Assembly (NCBI RefSeq): GCF_016462545.1 | Contig: NZ_JAEMTA010000033.1 | Coordinates: 1-51,801, forward strand | Direction of reading: 5' to 3' | DNA length: 51,801 nucleotides | DNA from: Mycolicibacterium sp. | Lineage (GTDB): Bacteria; Actinomycetota; Actinomycetes; Mycobacteriales; Mycobacteriaceae | Shown here: positions 1 to 9,180 of the stretch, one piece after another | Position numbering within the stretch: position 1 is the stretch's first letter | Layout of the letters: every line of letters begins with the position of its first letter | Notes under the pieces: model-generated | What the model saw: only the letters and a program-made list of their open reading frames with translations | What the model was told of the DNA's origin: nothing | Database searches by the model: none | Position numbers and translations under genes: made by a program

Positions 1-108
1 GCCACTCCCCACGTCGCTTCGCTCCTGCCCGCCGGTGCCACTCCCCACGTCGCTTCGCTCCTGCCCGCCGGTGCCACTCCCCACGTCGCTTCGCTCCTGC
101 CCGCCGGT
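1..108. repeat. Three tandem copies of a 36-bp unit
   Basis: Units lie at 1-36, 37-72 and 73-108 and are identical on reading. Each contains the core TCGCTTCGCTCCTGCCCGCC. The array abuts the window edge, so more copies may lie outside. It ends 5 bp past the stop codon of the minus-strand K+ channel gene. There are no spacers, so it is not a CRISPR. Partial relatives of the core occur at 30528-30554 and 49606-49628. Confidence 0.9.
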
Positions 109-113
109 GCCCG

Positions 114-1193
114 TCACCGGTCTGCGTCCGCATTGCGGATGTAGAGCAGGCGGTCGCCCATCTCCATGGCGTCGGCCTCCGGGGCATCCACCCGCACCAG
201 ATTCCCGTCGCGGACCACCCCGAGCACGATGTCGGGCAGGTGCCGTGCGGAACCGCCCACTTCCTTCGACGTCACATCACGCTCGGCGATCGCGAAGCCC
301 GCATCCGGCGTCAGCAGATCCTCGATGAGTTCCACGACCGTCGGCGTATTGGCCGCCATGCCGAGGAGTCGGCCGGCGGTCTCCGAGGACACCACGACCG
401 AATCGGCACCCGACTGAAGGAGCAGATGCTGGTTCTCGGACTCGCGGATGGAGGCGATGATCTTCGCCTTGGGTGCGAGCTCCCGGGCGGTCAGCGTGAC
501 GAGCACGGCGGTCGGATCGCTGTTGGTGGCGACGACGATCGCCTTCGCGTGCTGAGCACCCGCGAGCCTGAGGACGTCGGCACGGTTGGCGTCGCCGTGC
601 ACGGTGACGAGGCCGGCCTTGTCGGCGCGGTCCAGCGCCGACCGCTCGGTATCGACGATGACGATCTCACCACTCTTGGCGCCGTCACCGATCATGGCCG
701 AGACCGCCGTCTTGCCCTTCGTGCCGTAACCCACGACGACGATGTGGTCGCGCATCTTTCTCCTCCACTGCTGAATCTTGAGGGTCTGACGCGACGCCTC
801 CGTCAGGGTCTCCACGGTGGTACCGATCAACACGATCAGGAACGCCACGCGCAGCGGCGTGATCACCAGCACGTTGATCAACCTGGCCGACGGAGTGAAC
901 GGCGTGATGTCGCCGTATCCCGTGGTCGAGAGCGACACCGTCGCGTAGTACAAGCAGTCCAGGAATGACAGTTGGTTGTCCTGGACGTCGCGGTACCCGT
1001 CGCGGTCCAGATAGACGATGAACACCGCGGCGAACAACGCGAGGAGCGCGTAGACGACGCGCATCGCGATCTTGCGCGCGGGACTGACCGGAGTCTCGGG
1101 GATACGGAGCGTGCCGACCAGCGCGTGATCGGGCTGAGTGGTCAACGTCTGATCGAGCGCCTGCATCCGGCGACGCAATCTACCCTTGGCCAC
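114..1193 (-). CDS. K+ channel with RCK/TrkA-N domain (Rv3200c-like)
   Basis: Predicted two-TM potassium channel with a cytoplasmic nucleotide-binding regulatory domain, 359 aa. TM1 is at about residues 42-62, the selectivity filter TTGYGD at 90-95 and TM2 at about 105-126. A Rossmann RCK domain starts near 149 with the glycine motif GYGTKGK at 155-161, followed by a C-terminal TrkA-C-like region. The start is GTG. The product should act in the cytoplasmic membrane in K+ conductance gated by ligand binding to the RCK ring. It diverges from the DoxX-like gene with a 45-bp gap. The family is clear; ion selectivity is inferred from the filter only. Confidence 0.88.
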   Translation of the reverse strand: MAKGRLRRRMQALDQTLTTQPDHALVGTLRIPETPVSPARKIAMRVVYALLALFAAVFIVYLDRDGYRDVQDNQLSFLDCLYYATVSLSTTGYGDITPFTPSARLINVLVITPLRVAFLIVLIGTTVETLTEASRQTLKIQQWRRKMRDHIVVVGYGTKGKTAVSAMIGDGAKSGEIVIVDTERSALDRADKAGLVTVHGDANRADVLRLAGAQHAKAIVVATNSDPTAVLVTLTARELAPKAKIIASIRESENQHLLLQSGADSVVVSSETAGRLLGMAANTPTVVELIEDLLTPDAGFAIAERDVTSKEVGGSARHLPDIVLGVVRDGNLVRVDAPEADAMEMGDRLLYIRNADADR

Positions 1194-1226
1194 GAGGGCC
1201 CATCATCCGCCCAACTCGCCGCACAG

Positions 1227-1232
1227 CACAAT
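1227..1232 (+). promoter_or_regulatory. Possible -10 box for a leaderless DoxX-like transcript
   Basis: CACAAT lies 6 nt before the ATG at 1239. It differs from TANNNT at the first base. No Shine-Dalgarno sequence is evident, which would suit a leaderless mRNA. Weak evidence alone. Confidence 0.3.
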
Positions 1233-1238
1233 GTAACC

Positions 1239-1640
1239 ATGACCTCTCTCGCACCAACATCCGACAAGGCATCGAGCCAGAAGACGGCGCAGCGGATGGG
1301 GGCGATGCTCGTGGGCATGGGCGTCCTGCACTTCGTCGCTCCGAAGCCGTTCGACACGATCGTCCCGGCCGAGCTGCCCGGCACCGCACGGTTCTACACG
1401 CTGGCCTCCGGGGTCGCCGAGGCAGCAACGGGCACGATGCTGCTGGTGCCGCGTACTCGCCGTGTCGGTGCGCTCGCAGCCGTCGCGCTATATCTCGGCG
1501 TCTACCCCGCGAACATCAACTCGGTGCGGGTGCTCTGGCACAAGGGCTGGCCCGCGCGGATCGGCACCATCGCGCGGCTGCCTCTGCAGATCCCGATGAT
1601 CACCCAGGCGCTCAAGGTCTACCGCAACACGCCTCGCTAG
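1239..1640 (+). CDS. DoxX-like small membrane protein
   Basis: 133-aa protein with several hydrophobic helices (around residues 17-35, 47-66, 73-90 and 105-120) resembling the DoxX/DoxX-like family of integral membrane proteins. No catalytic residues are recognisable and the physiological role is unknown. The ATG at 1239 gives the compact family-like form; upstream in-frame sequence overlaps the divergent channel gene. It is convergent with adnB, and the two stop codons share the sequence CTAG (4-bp overlap). Confidence 0.65.
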   Translation: MTSLAPTSDKASSQKTAQRMGAMLVGMGVLHFVAPKPFDTIVPAELPGTARFYTLASGVAEAATGTMLLVPRTRRVGALAAVALYLGVYPANINSVRVLWHKGWPARIGTIARLPLQIPMITQALKVYRNTPR

Positions 1641-4600
1641 GCGGCGCCGAGCAAGCGGGCCAGATCCTCGGCGTCGGGCAGCCCTTCGGGTTCGACGGTT
1701 CGGCCGCTGCGCACGTAGTGGAACACCGCGCGCACCGAGTCGGGCGACACACCGGCCGTGGCCGCCCACGCGAGACGGTAGACGGCGAGCTGAACGGCGT
1801 TCTGCTGCAACGCCTCCGCAGTGGCGGGTGGATCACCGGTCTTCCAGTCCACCACGGTCACGCCGCCATCGCCGTCGGCGAACACCGCGTCGATCCGGCC
1901 GCGGACCACCGTACTGCCAATGACCATGTCGAAGGGGATCTCGACGTCGACGGGAATCCTCGACGCCCACGGCGACACGGCGAAGGCCGCCTGGAGTTCG
2001 GCGAGCCGCTCGGCCTCGACCAACCCCAGCTCACCGTCCACCGCGCCCGGGAGGTCTTCGAGGTCGAACAGCCGCTCGGCGTGGAAGAACCGCTGCACCC
2101 AGTCGTGGAAGGCCGTGCCGAGCAGCGACTGCGGATCGGGACGCACCGGTAGCCGCCGCTGGAGCCTGCGCAGTGCGCCGTCGGGATCGCGACCGATGTC
2201 CACCAACGCACTCACCGAGAGTTGTCTTGGGAGAACGGGTGTGGGCCGCGTGAGCGCGTGCGCGCGTTCGGCAAGCAGCGCGTCGACATCAGCCGCCCAT
2301 CCCTCGACGTCCGCGCCCTCGGCCACATCGGACGGGGCTTTGGCCATCGCATCGCCGACCAGTTCGGCGCCGCGCTGGACGCCGACGCGCCCATCAGCCG
2401 CCGGATCGACGGGCCAGGCGCGCTCCACTACGTCGTCCCGCAACGGGTTGACGTCGCCGTCGGCGGGCGCGGGCGCCCAGTGGTCGATGACACCGCACGG
2501 ATCCCCGCCAGCCGCGGCCCGGTCGATCACGTCCTTGATCTCGAGCAGGAAGTCCGACGGTCCTCGGGGCTTCGACTCCGTGGCCCCCCAGTGATGACCC
2601 GACAACACCAGCGTGTCCTCGGCCCGGGTGAGCGCCACGTACAACAGCCGGCGCTCTTCGTCGATGCGCCGCTGGTCGAGGGTCTTGCGGTGAGCGGCGA
2701 TCTTGTCGGACAGCGCCTTTCGGTCGTTGACGTCCGACGTGTCGAGCACGGGCACGCCGTGCTCGGAGACGGAGGCGCGGTCGCCGCGCAGCAATGGCGG
2801 AAGGTCTCCGGCGTCCGTGAGCCAGGTCCGCGCCGTTCCCGTCGACGGGAACACCCGAGCGCTGAGATGCGGCACGGCGACGACCTGCCATTCGAGGCCC
2901 TTCGCCGCATGCACGGTCAGGATCTGTACGCGGTCCTTTGCGACGGTGAGCTCCGCCGGCGCCAGTCCGTTCTCCACCTCCATCGCGGTGTCGAGGTAGG
3001 CGAGCAGGCCAGCCACCGTCGCCGACGGCTGCGCAGCGAACTCGGCGACGACGTCGGAGAACGCATCGAGGTGTTCGGTACCACACCAGCCTGCCGACAC
3101 CGTCTGTGCCGCGCGAACTTCCGCGTCGACGCCGAGCATCCACCGGATCTCGCCCACCAGGTCGGGCAGGGGGTGGTGCAGCTGCGCGCGCAACGCCGTC
3201 AGTTCACGGCAGAGGGCGACGATCCGGCCATACCCGATGGCCGAGTATCGATCCGAACGACCGGGGTCGCAGATCGCGTCGGCCAGGCAGGCGGTGTCGG
3301 CGTCGGGCCCGGCCGTGGCGGCGATGTGCGCGGTCGACGATCTGTCGGCCGGGATCTTGGACGCGGAGTCGAGCTCGACGGCCCGTCGCCACAGTGCCGT
3401 CACGTCGGCGGCGCCCAGCCGCCAGCGCGGGCCGGTGAGGATGCGCATCGCGGCCGAGCCCGCGGTGGGGTCGGCCGCCAGGCGCAGCATCGCCACCACG
3501 TCGGCCACCTCGGGTACCGACAGCAGGCCCGAGAGGCCGACGACCTCGACGGGCACCCCGCGGGCGGTCAGCGCATCGGCGATCGGCGCGGCGTCCGCGT
3601 TGCGGCGCACCAGCACGGCCGTGGTGGGAACGTCGGCGCCCGACTCCACGGCGCCGTGGTAGATCCCCGCCAACTGGTCTGCGACCCAATCCCTTTCGAC
3701 GCCCACATCGTGCAGGAGCGCGCACCGAATGGTGCCGGGTTGCGCACCCGGCCGGGGCAGCAGCTCGCGGACCGCCACCGACCGCCGGCGCGCCTCCGTC
3801 GAGATCGCATTCGCCAGTCGCAGCGCACGCGGCGGATTACGCCAGCTGGTCCGCAGTTCCAGCGTCGGAGCGGGTGTGCCATCCGACAGGCAGAAGTCGG
3901 TGGTGAACCGGGGCAGGTTCGTCGCCGACGCGCCCCGCCATCCGTAGATCGACTGGATCGGATCACCCACGGCCGTGAGCGCCAGATCGTCGTCGACGCC
4001 GCCCCCGAACAGCGACGAGAGCGCCACTCGCTGCGCGTGCCCCGTGTCCTGGTATTCGTCGAGAAGCACCACCCGGTAGCGCCGGCGAAGGTCCTCGCCC
4101 ACCTGAGGGAACGTCGCGGCGAGTCGGGCCGCAGCCGCCATTTGCATGCCGAAGTCCATGACGTTCTCGGCCCGCATCCGCGCGTGTAGCGCGTCGATCA
4201 GCGGCACCACCATGGTGCGCTCGGTCTGGGTGGCCAGGAGCTTGAGCAACGCCTGGGTGGGCCCCGTGTCGCGCTGGCGGGGACCGGCGGGCAGGGCGTG
4301 CACCAACCGCTCCAGTTCGACGTGGGTGTCACGCAACTGGTCGGTGTCGACGAGGTGCTCGGCCAGCTGACCCGACAGCCGTAGCACCATCGCGGTGATC
4401 GTGGCCGGGGACTTGTCGGTGGGCAACGTCTCGGGGTAGTCGCATACCACGCGAAAGGCCAACTGCCACAGCTCGGTTGCGCCGATCAGGCGCGCTGATG
4501 GCTCCACGGGAAGCAGCAGCCCATGCTCGCGCAGCAGGGTGCCCGCGAACGCGTGATAGGTCCCGATCGACGGGTGCTCGTCGACGTCGGAACGGTCACC

Positions 4601-4891
4601 GGGAACCAGACCCGCGCCGGCCAGTCGAGCCAACCTGGTCCGCACGCGGCGGAGGAGCTGGCCCGCCGCCTTGCGGGTGAACGTCAACCCGAGCACCTCG
4701 CCGGGTCGCGCGTACCCGTTGGCGACCAGCCAGACGACGCGTGCGGCCATCGTCTCGGTCTTGCCCGCCCCTGCTCCGGCAATTACCACCAGCGGACCGG
4801 GTGGCGCCGAGATCACCGCGGCCTGCTCCTCGGTGGGGGCGAACAGGCCGAGCGCATCGGCCAGCTCGACCGGGCTGAATCGGTCGGTCAC
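1637..4891 (-). CDS. adnB: AdnB, lead motor and nuclease subunit of AdnAB
   Basis: 1084-aa UvrD-like helicase fused to a RecB-type nuclease, the mycobacterial enzyme for double-strand-break end processing with AdnA. Visible motifs are Walker A GAGAGKTET (39-47), LTFTRKAA (69-76), the helicase II motif LLDEYQD (276-282), a motif with GDPIQSIYGWRG, and the C-terminal nuclease signature GRID (998-1001) and VVDWKTG with D1015 and K1017. No cysteine cluster surrounds the nuclease domain, unlike AdnA. The start is the GTG at 4891, overlapping the adnA stop as GTGA and implying coupled translation. The reading frame stays open to 5812, but that extension is out-of-frame adnA. Confidence 0.95.
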   Translation of the reverse strand: MTDRFSPVELADALGLFAPTEEQAAVISAPPGPLVVIAGAGAGKTETMAARVVWLVANGYARPGEVLGLTFTRKAAGQLLRRVRTRLARLAGAGLVPGDRSDVDEHPSIGTYHAFAGTLLREHGLLLPVEPSARLIGATELWQLAFRVVCDYPETLPTDKSPATITAMVLRLSGQLAEHLVDTDQLRDTHVELERLVHALPAGPRQRDTGPTQALLKLLATQTERTMVVPLIDALHARMRAENVMDFGMQMAAAARLAATFPQVGEDLRRRYRVVLLDEYQDTGHAQRVALSSLFGGGVDDDLALTAVGDPIQSIYGWRGASATNLPRFTTDFCLSDGTPAPTLELRTSWRNPPRALRLANAISTEARRRSVAVRELLPRPGAQPGTIRCALLHDVGVERDWVADQLAGIYHGAVESGADVPTTAVLVRRNADAAPIADALTARGVPVEVVGLSGLLSVPEVADVVAMLRLAADPTAGSAAMRILTGPRWRLGAADVTALWRRAVELDSASKIPADRSSTAHIAATAGPDADTACLADAICDPGRSDRYSAIGYGRIVALCRELTALRAQLHHPLPDLVGEIRWMLGVDAEVRAAQTVSAGWCGTEHLDAFSDVVAEFAAQPSATVAGLLAYLDTAMEVENGLAPAELTVAKDRVQILTVHAAKGLEWQVVAVPHLSARVFPSTGTARTWLTDAGDLPPLLRGDRASVSEHGVPVLDTSDVNDRKALSDKIAAHRKTLDQRRIDEERRLLYVALTRAEDTLVLSGHHWGATESKPRGPSDFLLEIKDVIDRAAAGGDPCGVIDHWAPAPADGDVNPLRDDVVERAWPVDPAADGRVGVQRGAELVGDAMAKAPSDVAEGADVEGWAADVDALLAERAHALTRPTPVLPRQLSVSALVDIGRDPDGALRRLQRRLPVRPDPQSLLGTAFHDWVQRFFHAERLFDLEDLPGAVDGELGLVEAERLAELQAAFAVSPWASRIPVDVEIPFDMVIGSTVVRGRIDAVFADGDGGVTVVDWKTGDPPATAEALQQNAVQLAVYRLAWAATAGVSPDSVRAVFHYVRSGRTVEPEGLPDAEDLARLLGAA

Positions 4892-7800
4892 GAGCGTCCT
4901 CCCAGTGCCGCCTGGGCGGGGCACATTGCCCGCACCGGACAGTGAGCGCAGCCGTCGTTGACGCGAGCGACGAACTCCGGTCCCCTGGTAGCGCCCGCAG
5001 CCTGCTGGACCCGGTCGCGCCACTCGTCGCGACCGTCGGACGTCATCGGGTTCTGGTCGCGTTCGGCGGCACCGGACGCACCGATCTTGCCGAGGTAGAC
5101 CAGGCGGCCGCCACCGGCCTCGTCGCCCTGGGGCACAACGCCTTCCGTGATCGCCAACTGGTACATGGCGAGCTGCGCATGGCGCTGGGCGTCGTCCTTG
5201 CTGACCGGACTCTTGCCGGTCTTGACGTCGACGACGACGAGCCTGCCCTCCGCGTCGCGCTCCAACCTGTCGATCCGTCCGCGGACCCGCACCCCCGGCT
5301 GATCGCTGGCGCCCGGGGCGACGACGCCCTCGACGTCGACCTCGGTGCCCACCTCGGTGAGTTCGTGGCGCGTGTGAGCGCGCCACTCGAGGAACGCCGT
5401 CAGCATGCTCCGGTGGCGCTCCAATTCGTTGGCGGCGTACCACGAGGCATCGAATGGCATTGCCTCCCAGACTGATTCGAGCTCTGCAAGCATCTGGCCC
5501 TCGGACTTCGTGGTGTCGGAGATCAAAGCGTGCACCAGGGTGCCGAGCGCGGACCGCACATCGCGGCCGTCGCTGCCCCCGTGGCGTTCGAGCAGCCATC
5601 GGAGTGGACAGTCGGCCAACGTCTGCAACGTCGAGGGCGACAACGTCACGACGTGCCCATCGTCTGACCACAGCGGCTCTCCCGTCGACACTGCGGTGGT
5701 GCCATACCACTGCGCCGGCGCGGACCCCGGCACCCCCGCCTGCGCCAAACGGGCCAATTGCATTGCGGCACAATGACGTGTTGCATCCTCCACAGCACCG
5801 TGCGGTGCACACACCACCGCGCGCAGCCTGCCAACCACCGCGGACGGCGCCAGGACCCGCGGTGCGCGAATCGGCTCATCGTCCGCGTCCGGACGCTCGG
5901 TCGCCAATGCCGTCAGCTCGTCGCAGAACGGGGAGGGCAGCATCGCGTCGTCGCCCTCGTCACCATCGACCGCGGTCACCAACACGTGGGTGCGTGCCCG
6001 GCCGAGCGCCGCGATCAACAGCCTGCGTTCCTCGGCAAGCAGTGGCGCCCTGACAGAAGTACCGTCGGCGATGCCGTCAAGCACGTCCACCAGCTGCTGG
6101 GTGGCGAGCACTCCCCCGCGCGGGACGACGTTGGGCCACAACCCTTCCTGCAACCCTGCGATCACGACGAAGTCCCACTCGCGACCGAGCGCGGCGTGTG
6201 CGGACAGCAACGCGACGACCTCACCTTGGCGGGCCGAGTCACCGTCTCCTGCGGGCAACACCATCGCCCGCACGTGATCGACGAAGCCGGACACCGAGGC
6301 CCCCGTGGTGTGGGTGACGTACTGCTCGGCCACGTCGAACAGGGCCGTCACGGCGTCGAGGTCGCGACCCGCCTGGAGGGCGAGCGCCCCGGTCCGCTCG
6401 GCCGCCGTCAGCCAGCGCCGCTGCAGACCGCTCTGATGCCACGCCTGCCAGAGGGTGAACCGTGCGTCCAGTCCGTCGGCCGCACTGCGGTGAGCGGCGG
6501 CCAGCACCTTGCGCACGCGCGTCAGCGCACCGAGGAGTTGGTCCGGCACGTCGCCGTGGATGCGGCGTCCGGGATCGAGAGCGTCGATCAGTAGGTCGGC
6601 GAACTCGCGGGGCGGGGTGCTCGCGTCGGCCCGACGAAGGGTCCGGCGCAGCTGTCGCAGGGACACCGGGTCGACCCGGCCGATCGGGCCGGTCACCAGC
6701 GACAGGGCCCGCTCCCCGTCGAGGCCATCGGCGGTCACGTCGAGGACGGTGAGCAGCGCTGCGACGGCTGGGTGTTCGGCGAGTGGACCCGTCGATCCCT
6801 GCTGGTCGATCGGCACTCCCGCCGCGGTCAGTGCGCGCGCCAACGCCGCGCCCGTGCGAGGCACGGAGCGCACGATGACCGCCATCTCGGACCATGGCAC
6901 GCCGTCCACCAGGTGCGCGCGCCGCAGCGCGTCGGCAATGACCGCGGACTCGGCACGCTCGGACGCCGCGATCCGGACCGCCAACGACCCGGGCCGATCA
7001 CCGGCGGCGGTCAGATGCCTGCCGTCGTCGACCCCGGGCAGGCGAGTGGCGATACCGGCGACGGCACGCGCGATGGCTGGAGCGCACCGATGCGACTCGG
7101 TGAGCAGGACCGTCGGGTGTTCCCCCGCGCTGAGCAGCGCCGGATCGGCGCCTCGGTAGCCAAACACCGACTGGTTCGGATCGCCTGCGAGCACCGCCAG
7201 GTCGGCGCCGGCGGCCAGCACTCGAACCAGGAGCGCGGCCTGCGGATCGAGGTTCTGCGCATCGTCGACCAAAAGCAGGCGGATCCTGCTCCGCTCGGCC
7301 ACCAGCAGGTCGGGATCGGCAGCGAACGCCTCGAGCGCAGCACCGACGAGCTCGGCCGCGCCCAGCGCGGGAACGGTGGCCTGCGGCGCCGCCATGCCGA
7401 CCGCGGACCGCAGCAGCATCACCTGCTCGTACACCTGCGCGAACCGACCCGCGGCCACCCATTCGGCGCGGCCGGCACGCCGGCCGATGCGTTGCAGCTC
7501 AGCGGGTTCCACTCCGCGCTCGGTGCAGCGCGCCAGCAGATCGCGTAGCTCGTTGGCGAACCCGACGGTGGAGAGGGCGGGGACGAGGTGCCGAGGCCAG
7601 GTCACCGAGGCATCCGCACCGTCTTCGAGATCGCCCGCGAGCAGTTCGCGGATGATGCCGTCCTGCTCTGCGCTGGTGATCAACCGCGGGGGCGGATCAC
7701 CGTTGCGCTGGGCCGCCAGCTTCAGCACCGCGAAGGCATAGGAGTGAATGGTGCGCACCATCGGTTCCCGCACCGCCGAGGGGCCGCCGTCACCCAGCAG

Positions 7801-8019
7801 CGCCGCCGTCACCAACGCGCGAGCCCTGGCGCTGAGCTTGGCCGAACCCGTCAACAGCAGAACGGATTCCGGATCGGTCCCGGAGGCGATACGCGTGGCT
7901 GCAGTATCGACGAGCAGCGAACTCTTTCCCGTGCCAGGCCCGCCAAGCACCCGCACGGTCCCACGAAGACCGGGTTCGGTCAGCACGGTGGGCGACAGTG
8001 CAGTGCGTGGTGCGGGCAT
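4888..8019 (-). CDS. adnA: AdnA, helicase-nuclease subunit with Fe-S nuclease
   Basis: 1043-aa partner of AdnB. It has Walker A GGPGTGKSS (26-34) and a Walker-B-like LLLVDDAQN in which the usual DEAQ is DDAQ (252-255). The C-terminal RecB-type nuclease carries GRID (914-917) and VVVDVKTG (D931, K933). Four cysteines, C804 (DCPLRW), C1024, C1027 and C1033, fit an AddB-type 4Fe-4S staple. It is first gene of the adnA-adnB pair, ATG start, divergent from the lipV-like gene by 79 bp. The family is known to use AdnB as main translocation motor, and the degenerate Walker B here agrees with a lesser ATPase role for AdnA. Confidence 0.94.
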   Translation of the reverse strand: MPAPRTALSPTVLTEPGLRGTVRVLGGPGTGKSSLLVDTAATRIASGTDPESVLLLTGSAKLSARARALVTAALLGDGGPSAVREPMVRTIHSYAFAVLKLAAQRNGDPPPRLITSAEQDGIIRELLAGDLEDGADASVTWPRHLVPALSTVGFANELRDLLARCTERGVEPAELQRIGRRAGRAEWVAAGRFAQVYEQVMLLRSAVGMAAPQATVPALGAAELVGAALEAFAADPDLLVAERSRIRLLLVDDAQNLDPQAALLVRVLAAGADLAVLAGDPNQSVFGYRGADPALLSAGEHPTVLLTESHRCAPAIARAVAGIATRLPGVDDGRHLTAAGDRPGSLAVRIAASERAESAVIADALRRAHLVDGVPWSEMAVIVRSVPRTGAALARALTAAGVPIDQQGSTGPLAEHPAVAALLTVLDVTADGLDGERALSLVTGPIGRVDPVSLRQLRRTLRRADASTPPREFADLLIDALDPGRRIHGDVPDQLLGALTRVRKVLAAAHRSAADGLDARFTLWQAWHQSGLQRRWLTAAERTGALALQAGRDLDAVTALFDVAEQYVTHTTGASVSGFVDHVRAMVLPAGDGDSARQGEVVALLSAHAALGREWDFVVIAGLQEGLWPNVVPRGGVLATQQLVDVLDGIADGTSVRAPLLAEERRLLIAALGRARTHVLVTAVDGDEGDDAMLPSPFCDELTALATERPDADDEPIRAPRVLAPSAVVGRLRAVVCAPHGAVEDATRHCAAMQLARLAQAGVPGSAPAQWYGTTAVSTGEPLWSDDGHVVTLSPSTLQTLADCPLRWLLERHGGSDGRDVRSALGTLVHALISDTTKSEGQMLAELESVWEAMPFDASWYAANELERHRSMLTAFLEWRAHTRHELTEVGTEVDVEGVVAPGASDQPGVRVRGRIDRLERDAEGRLVVVDVKTGKSPVSKDDAQRHAQLAMYQLAITEGVVPQGDEAGGGRLVYLGKIGASGAAERDQNPMTSDGRDEWRDRVQQAAGATRGPEFVARVNDGCAHCPVRAMCPAQAALGGRS

Positions 8020-8085
8020 GAAGACATGTCACCACGGGGGTATGACAAGACCCGGGGGGATGCAGCAAGCTCGGGCCGGTACTGG

Positions 8086-8091
8086 CAGCAT
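8086..8091 (+). promoter_or_regulatory. Possible -10 box for a leaderless lipV-like transcript
   Basis: CAGCAT is followed by 7 nt and then the GTG at 8099. This is the spacing expected for a leaderless start, one base off TANNNT. It helps choose GTG 8099 over the upstream ATGs at 8042 and 8060. Confidence 0.35.
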
Positions 8092-8098
8092 CGGCGGC

Positions 8099-8881
8099 GT
8101 GACTGCTTCGCTGCACGCCTACCGCTTCGGGCCTCGTCGTCCCCCGCAGATCCTGGCCCTGCACGGATTGACCGGGCACGGGCTGCGCTGGGAGACACTT
8201 GCGGCGCAACACCTCCCGGAGTTCTCGGTGCTGGCACCGGACCTGATCGGGCATGGCCGCTCGTCGTGGGCCGCGCCGTGGACTCTCGAGGCCAATGCCG
8301 AGGCGCTCGCAGAACTCCTCGACGCGGATGCCGACGGCCCGGTGGTGGTGGTCGCGCACTCATTCGGCGGCGCGGTCGCGCTGAGGCTCGCGGCCGATCG
8401 GCCCGACCTGGTGGCGTCCCTGGTCCTGCTGGATCCGGCGGTCGGCCTCGATGGCGCGTGGACGCGAGAGATCGCCGACGCCATGCTGGCCTCCCCCGAC
8501 TATCCCGACCGGACCGAAGCGCGCGACGACAAGGTCAACGGATCGTGGGGCGAGGTCGATGCCGCCGAACTCGACCGCGACCTCGACGAGCACCTCATCG
8601 CCCTTCCGAACGGGCGGGTGGGTTGGCGGATCGGCATCCCGGCGATGATGTCGTACTGGAGCGAGCTGGCGCGGCCGATCTCGTTGCCGTCGCAGGGAAC
8701 GCCGACGACGGTCGTCCGGGCCATCAGGACCCAGCCGCCGTACGTCTCCGAGGAACTCGTCGCGGCGTTGCGAACCCGGCTCGGCGCGGACTTCACCCTC
8801 GTCGACCTCGACTGCGACCACATGGTGCCGCACGCGAGACCCGCGGAGACTGCGGAACTGGTCCGCAGCATGGTGGGGTGA
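8099..8881 (+). CDS. lipV: Alpha/beta hydrolase, LipV-like
   Basis: 260-aa alpha/beta hydrolase of the Rv3203 (LipV) type. Motifs: oxyanion region LHGLTGHG (21-28), nucleophile elbow AHSFGG with Ser88, and the catalytic His region CDHMVPH (His241) near the C-terminus. It is a predicted cytoplasmic esterase/lipase; the substrate is not readable from the sequence. The GTG start was chosen because the N-terminus then aligns with remembered LipV and a -10-like box lies 7 nt upstream; ATG 8042 would add 19 residues. Its stop overlaps the next gene's start (GTGA), so it is translationally coupled to the ATL protein. Confidence 0.8.
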   Translation: MTASLHAYRFGPRRPPQILALHGLTGHGLRWETLAAQHLPEFSVLAPDLIGHGRSSWAAPWTLEANAEALAELLDADADGPVVVVAHSFGGAVALRLAADRPDLVASLVLLDPAVGLDGAWTREIADAMLASPDYPDRTEARDDKVNGSWGEVDAAELDRDLDEHLIALPNGRVGWRIGIPAMMSYWSELARPISLPSQGTPTTVVRAIRTQPPYVSEELVAALRTRLGADFTLVDLDCDHMVPHARPAETAELVRSMVG

Positions 8882-9180
8882 GCGTGGCCGCGATCACCGA
8901 CGAGCAAGTGGAAAGCGTACGCGCGCTCGTAGCAGCAATACCGCCGGGCAAGGTGTCGACCTACGGCGACATCGCCACGGCCGCAGAGCTTTCCAGCCCG
9001 CGCATCGTCGCGTGGATCATGCGGACGGATTCGTCAGATCTGCCGTGGCACCGGGTGATCAGGGCATCCGGCCGACCGGCGCCGCACCTCGAGACGCGCC
9101 AGCTGGAACTGCTGCGCGCCGAGGGCGTGCTCGCCAAGGACGGCCGCGTCTTGCTCGACGAGGTCAGGCACGGGTTCTAG
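8878..9180 (+). CDS. Alkyltransferase-like (ATL) DNA repair protein
   Basis: 100-aa MGMT/Ogt C-terminal-domain homologue (Rv3204-like). It keeps the helical DNA-binding motif GKVSTYGDIA (24-33), but the active-site PCHR(V) of O6-methylguanine methyltransferases is PWHRV (56-60), so the alkyl-acceptor cysteine is Trp57. This substitution is the hallmark of ATL proteins, which bind O6-alkylguanine and hand it to nucleotide excision repair rather than repairing it. The GTG at 8878 overlaps the lipV stop; GTG 8884 is an alternative. The 3' end overlaps the convergent iminopeptidase gene by 17 bp. Confidence 0.85.
   Translation: MSVAAITDEQVESVRALVAAIPPGKVSTYGDIATAAELSSPRIVAWIMRTDSSDLPWHRVIRASGRPAPHLETRQLELLRAEGVLAKDGRVLLDEVRHGF

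Noticed and set aside
1..108. CRISPR-like array
   Set aside because: The 36-bp units are directly joined with no spacers and there are no cas genes.
2222..4189. 655-residue plus-strand ORF
   Set aside because: It lies opposite adnB, has no recognisable domains and is explained by high GC content.
4892..5812. AdnB reading frame stays open upstream to 5812
   Set aside because: This region is out-of-frame adnA coding sequence, and GTG 4891 overlaps the adnA stop as GTGA with the right N-terminal motif.
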